Source: Microbacteriaceae bacterium
GTDB lineage: Bacteria; Actinomycetota; Actinomycetes; Actinomycetales; Microbacteriaceae
Reading direction: 5' to 3'
Assembly: GCA_025464975.1 (NCBI GenBank)
Contig: JAODMT010000024.1
Span: forward strand, 434,001 to 498,000
DNA length: 64,000 bases
Shown here in pieces: positions 62,363 to 64,000 of the stretch. The position numbers and the translations under genes were made by a program. The notes beneath the pieces were generated by a model, which was not told the DNA's origin, did no database searches, and saw nothing but the letters and a program-made list of their open reading frames with translations. How positions within the stretch are numbered: the first letter of the stretch is position 1; each line of letters begins with the position of its first letter.

Positions 62363-63001
62363 ATGAGAACAGTCGTGGCGGTCCTCCGCATCGTCGTCGC
62401 GCTTGTCGCGGCAGTCGCCATCGTGGCCACCTTGCTGGACACCGCTTCACGAGCGTCCATCAATCCGTTCAACTTTTTCGGATTTTTCACCATTCAAGGC
62501 AACATCATCGCGCTGGCCGCGCTGCTTGCGACGGGTGCGGCCGGGTTATCGAGCCGGCGGCAATCGAAGAACCTCGTGCTCTTCCGCGCATGCGCGACGA
62601 CCTACATCGTGGTCGTTGGCGTGGTTTACAGCACTCTGCTGGCCGGCCTCGAAGGCGGTGTTTCGCTTCCGTGGGCCAACTTCGTGTTGCATGTGGCCCT
62701 TCCGATCTACGCCGCGCTCGACTGGATCCTGATCCCGGACCGCAAGAACGTGCCGTGGCACCGCTTCTGGATCGTTTTGGTGTACCCCGCGGTGTGGTTG
62801 GTCGTGGTGTTGGTTCGAGGAGCCACGGACGGCTGGGTTCCGTACCCGTTCCTCGACCCGGGCAATGGATACGGTGTCGTCGCTGGCTATGCGGTGGGTA
62901 TCGCCGTTGCGATTTCGGCTGCCGGCGCAGCTGTTTGGGGAGCCAGCCGGTGGCAGTTGCCGATGAGGAGTCACGCGGCTCTCGTGAACGAGCCGCACTG
63001 A
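62363..63001 (+). CDS. Pr6Pr-family six-helix membrane protein
   Basis: 212 residues, six hydrophobic helices. NPFNFFGFFTIQGNIIALAALL, LPWANFVLHVALPIYAALDWIL and WIVLVYPAVWLVVVLVRG with DGWVPYPFLDP are typical of the Pr6Pr group. Function unknown. TAGTGT seven bases before ATG 62363 suggests a leaderless transcript. Confidence 0.85.
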   Translation: MRTVVAVLRIVVALVAAVAIVATLLDTASRASINPFNFFGFFTIQGNIIALAALLATGAAGLSSRRQSKNLVLFRACATTYIVVVGVVYSTLLAGLEGGVSLPWANFVLHVALPIYAALDWILIPDRKNVPWHRFWIVLVYPAVWLVVVLVRGATDGWVPYPFLDPGNGYGVVAGYAVGIAVAISAAGAAVWGASRWQLPMRSHAALVNEPH

Positions 63002-63182
63002 GCATCCCTTTCGGTCCCGCGGGAGAGCGGGAATGGTAAGTGCGCTATGGGTCCGGATGCGAGAGGTCAAGGGGTCGCGCCACCCGAGATACCCGGTGAT
63101 AATAAATGGGAAACCACGCTCTGTGCGGGAAGCGAATTGACCGCCGCCGGGGGAGAGCCCGATACCCGAATCGGTGACCGGC

Positions 63183-64000
63183 ATGGAAGAACTGAAAGTC
63201 TCGAGCGCGACCGACTCGGACGAGTCGCTTATAAATCTGGCGCGCGCCGGGGACAAAGGCGCGTTTGCCGAACTGTGGCGGCGTCACGCGCGCTCGGGCA
63301 TCCGCGTGGCCAGTCAACTGACCTCGGCAATCGACGCGGATGACCTTGTCGCCGAGGCCTACGTGCGCATCTACCAGCGTGTGCTGGCAGGCGGCGGCCC
63401 CCGGGGCGCGTTCCGGCCCTACCTCTACACGACCATCCGAAACCTCGCGTGCACCTGGGGACGTTCTCGACGAGATGTCAACGTGCGGGACATGGCGGAA
63501 ATCGAAGATCCGGTAGTCGTGGATGACTTCGCGGCGGTCGCCCTCGATCGCAGCCTCACCGCCCGCGCGTTCCGCTCGCTTCCCGAACGGTGGCAATCGG
63601 TGCTCTGGTATACGGAAATCGAGGGAATGGACCCCCACGAGGTCGCGCCGATCCTCGGCCTCAGCGCCAACGGGGTCGCGGCATTGTCCTATCGGGCGAG
63701 GGAGGGACTGCGCACCGCTTGGTTGCAGGCCCATGTGTCCGATGTAAGCGCGTCAGGTGAGTGCCGGTGGGCCATAGGGCGCCTCGGCGAGTATGCGAGA
63801 CACGGGCTCACCTCGCGGGAGCGGGCACGGCTGAGCAATCATCTTGCCGGGTGCACCAAGTGCTCGATCATCAGCGAAGAAGTGGATGAGGTGGGCTCGC
63901 GGCTCGCCCTCGTAATACTTCCACTGGTGCTCGGTGGTTCCGCCGGCGGCGCGTTCCTGGCGTCGCTCGGTGCGCCGGCGACGGCAACGGCGGCATCGGC
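63183..64000 (+). CDS. ECF-type sigma factor with fused zinc-finger/TM segment (partial)
   Basis: 272 codons are in the window with no stop. Sigma region 2 spans about residues 12-90 (SLINLARAGDKGAFAELW, IDADDLVAEAYVRIYQ, FRPYLYTTIRNLA); region 4 about 130-180 (LPERWQSVLWYTEIEG, VAPILGLSANGVAALSYRAREGL). A C-terminal extension then carries a ZAS-type H-x3-C-x2-C motif (His220, Cys224, Cys227 in HLAGCTKC) and a hydrophobic stretch ALVILPLVLGGSAGGAFLASLG. Known sigma/anti-sigma fusions exist in actinomycetes; the rest of this protein lies beyond the window. Confidence 0.82.
   Translation, partial: MEELKVSSATDSDESLINLARAGDKGAFAELWRRHARSGIRVASQLTSAIDADDLVAEAYVRIYQRVLAGGGPRGAFRPYLYTTIRNLACTWGRSRRDVNVRDMAEIEDPVVVDDFAAVALDRSLTARAFRSLPERWQSVLWYTEIEGMDPHEVAPILGLSANGVAALSYRAREGLRTAWLQAHVSDVSASGECRWAIGRLGEYARHGLTSRERARLSNHLAGCTKCSIISEEVDEVGSRLALVILPLVLGGSAGGAFLASLGAPATATAAS

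Overview
The window is chromosomal DNA of a high-GC actinomycete. Family Microbacteriaceae is the best guess. The reasons are the topA-tmk-holB order, a DUF7882-type small protein paired with a short conserved partner, many probable leaderless genes (a TANNNT -10 hexamer 6-8 bases before ATG/GTG), tandem lipoprotein hydrolases with a TAP-type C-terminus, LCP and PBP4-type wall enzymes, and mycobacterial/coryneform-style gene neighbourhoods. No 16S gene is present, so the genus cannot be called.

Layout. 1-5.9 kb: tail of topA and tmk, then a LysR regulator divergent from a polar amino-acid ABC transporter operon (ATPase, lipoprotein receptor, two permeases) and a class II glutamine amidotransferase. 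6-11 kb: holB, two tandem alpha/beta-hydrolase lipoproteins (the second appears to start at CTG), a TetR regulator with its own palindromic operator, and tRNA-Thr(CGT). 11-23 kb: a 12-kb accessory island bracketed by the intact tRNA-Thr and a perfect 46-bp copy of its 3' half. It encodes two galactonate-dehydratase-like enzymes, a KDG-type kinase and a KDPG-type aldolase, an MhpD/FAH-type hydratase, an alpha-ketoglutarate-semialdehyde dehydrogenase, a sugar ABC transporter without its own ATPase, a U32-like barrel protein and an IclR regulator. This set could take up aldonic or sugar acids and feed pyruvate plus triose phosphate, or alpha-ketoglutarate. No integrase is left.

23-32 kb: a second IclR regulator facing a PEBP protein, a GMC oxidoreductase with a gluconate-dehydrogenase-subunit-3 partner and a zinc alcohol dehydrogenase; an acetyltransferase; a frameshifted esterase; a Ser/Thr kinase fused to GAF; and small Microbacteriaceae-type proteins, one with a C-terminal pentapeptide tandem repeat. 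33-41 kb: a Gfo/Idh oxidoreductase, DacB, PncA, a succinate-semialdehyde dehydrogenase, a SpoU methyltransferase and an exporter ABC half-transporter. 41-46 kb: a tiny HTH protein with two perfect palindromes over its promoter, a three-gene ABC-2 exporter and an MHS-type transporter. 46-50 kb: the riboflavin operon ribD-ribE-ribBA-ribH behind an FMN riboswitch, with two small membrane proteins downstream.

50-64 kb: ordinary housekeeping genes (HAD phosphatase, acetyltransferases, trpS, exonuclease III, YihY-like protein, ABC-F protein with a possible leader peptide, DUF1992, LD-carboxypeptidase, nadE, SDR, LCP ligase, Pr6Pr membrane protein). It ends inside an ECF-type sigma factor fused to a zinc-finger anti-sigma-like segment. 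Three 77-bp palindromic elements with the same arms lie at gene ends near 38.6, 57.3 and 59.0 kb.
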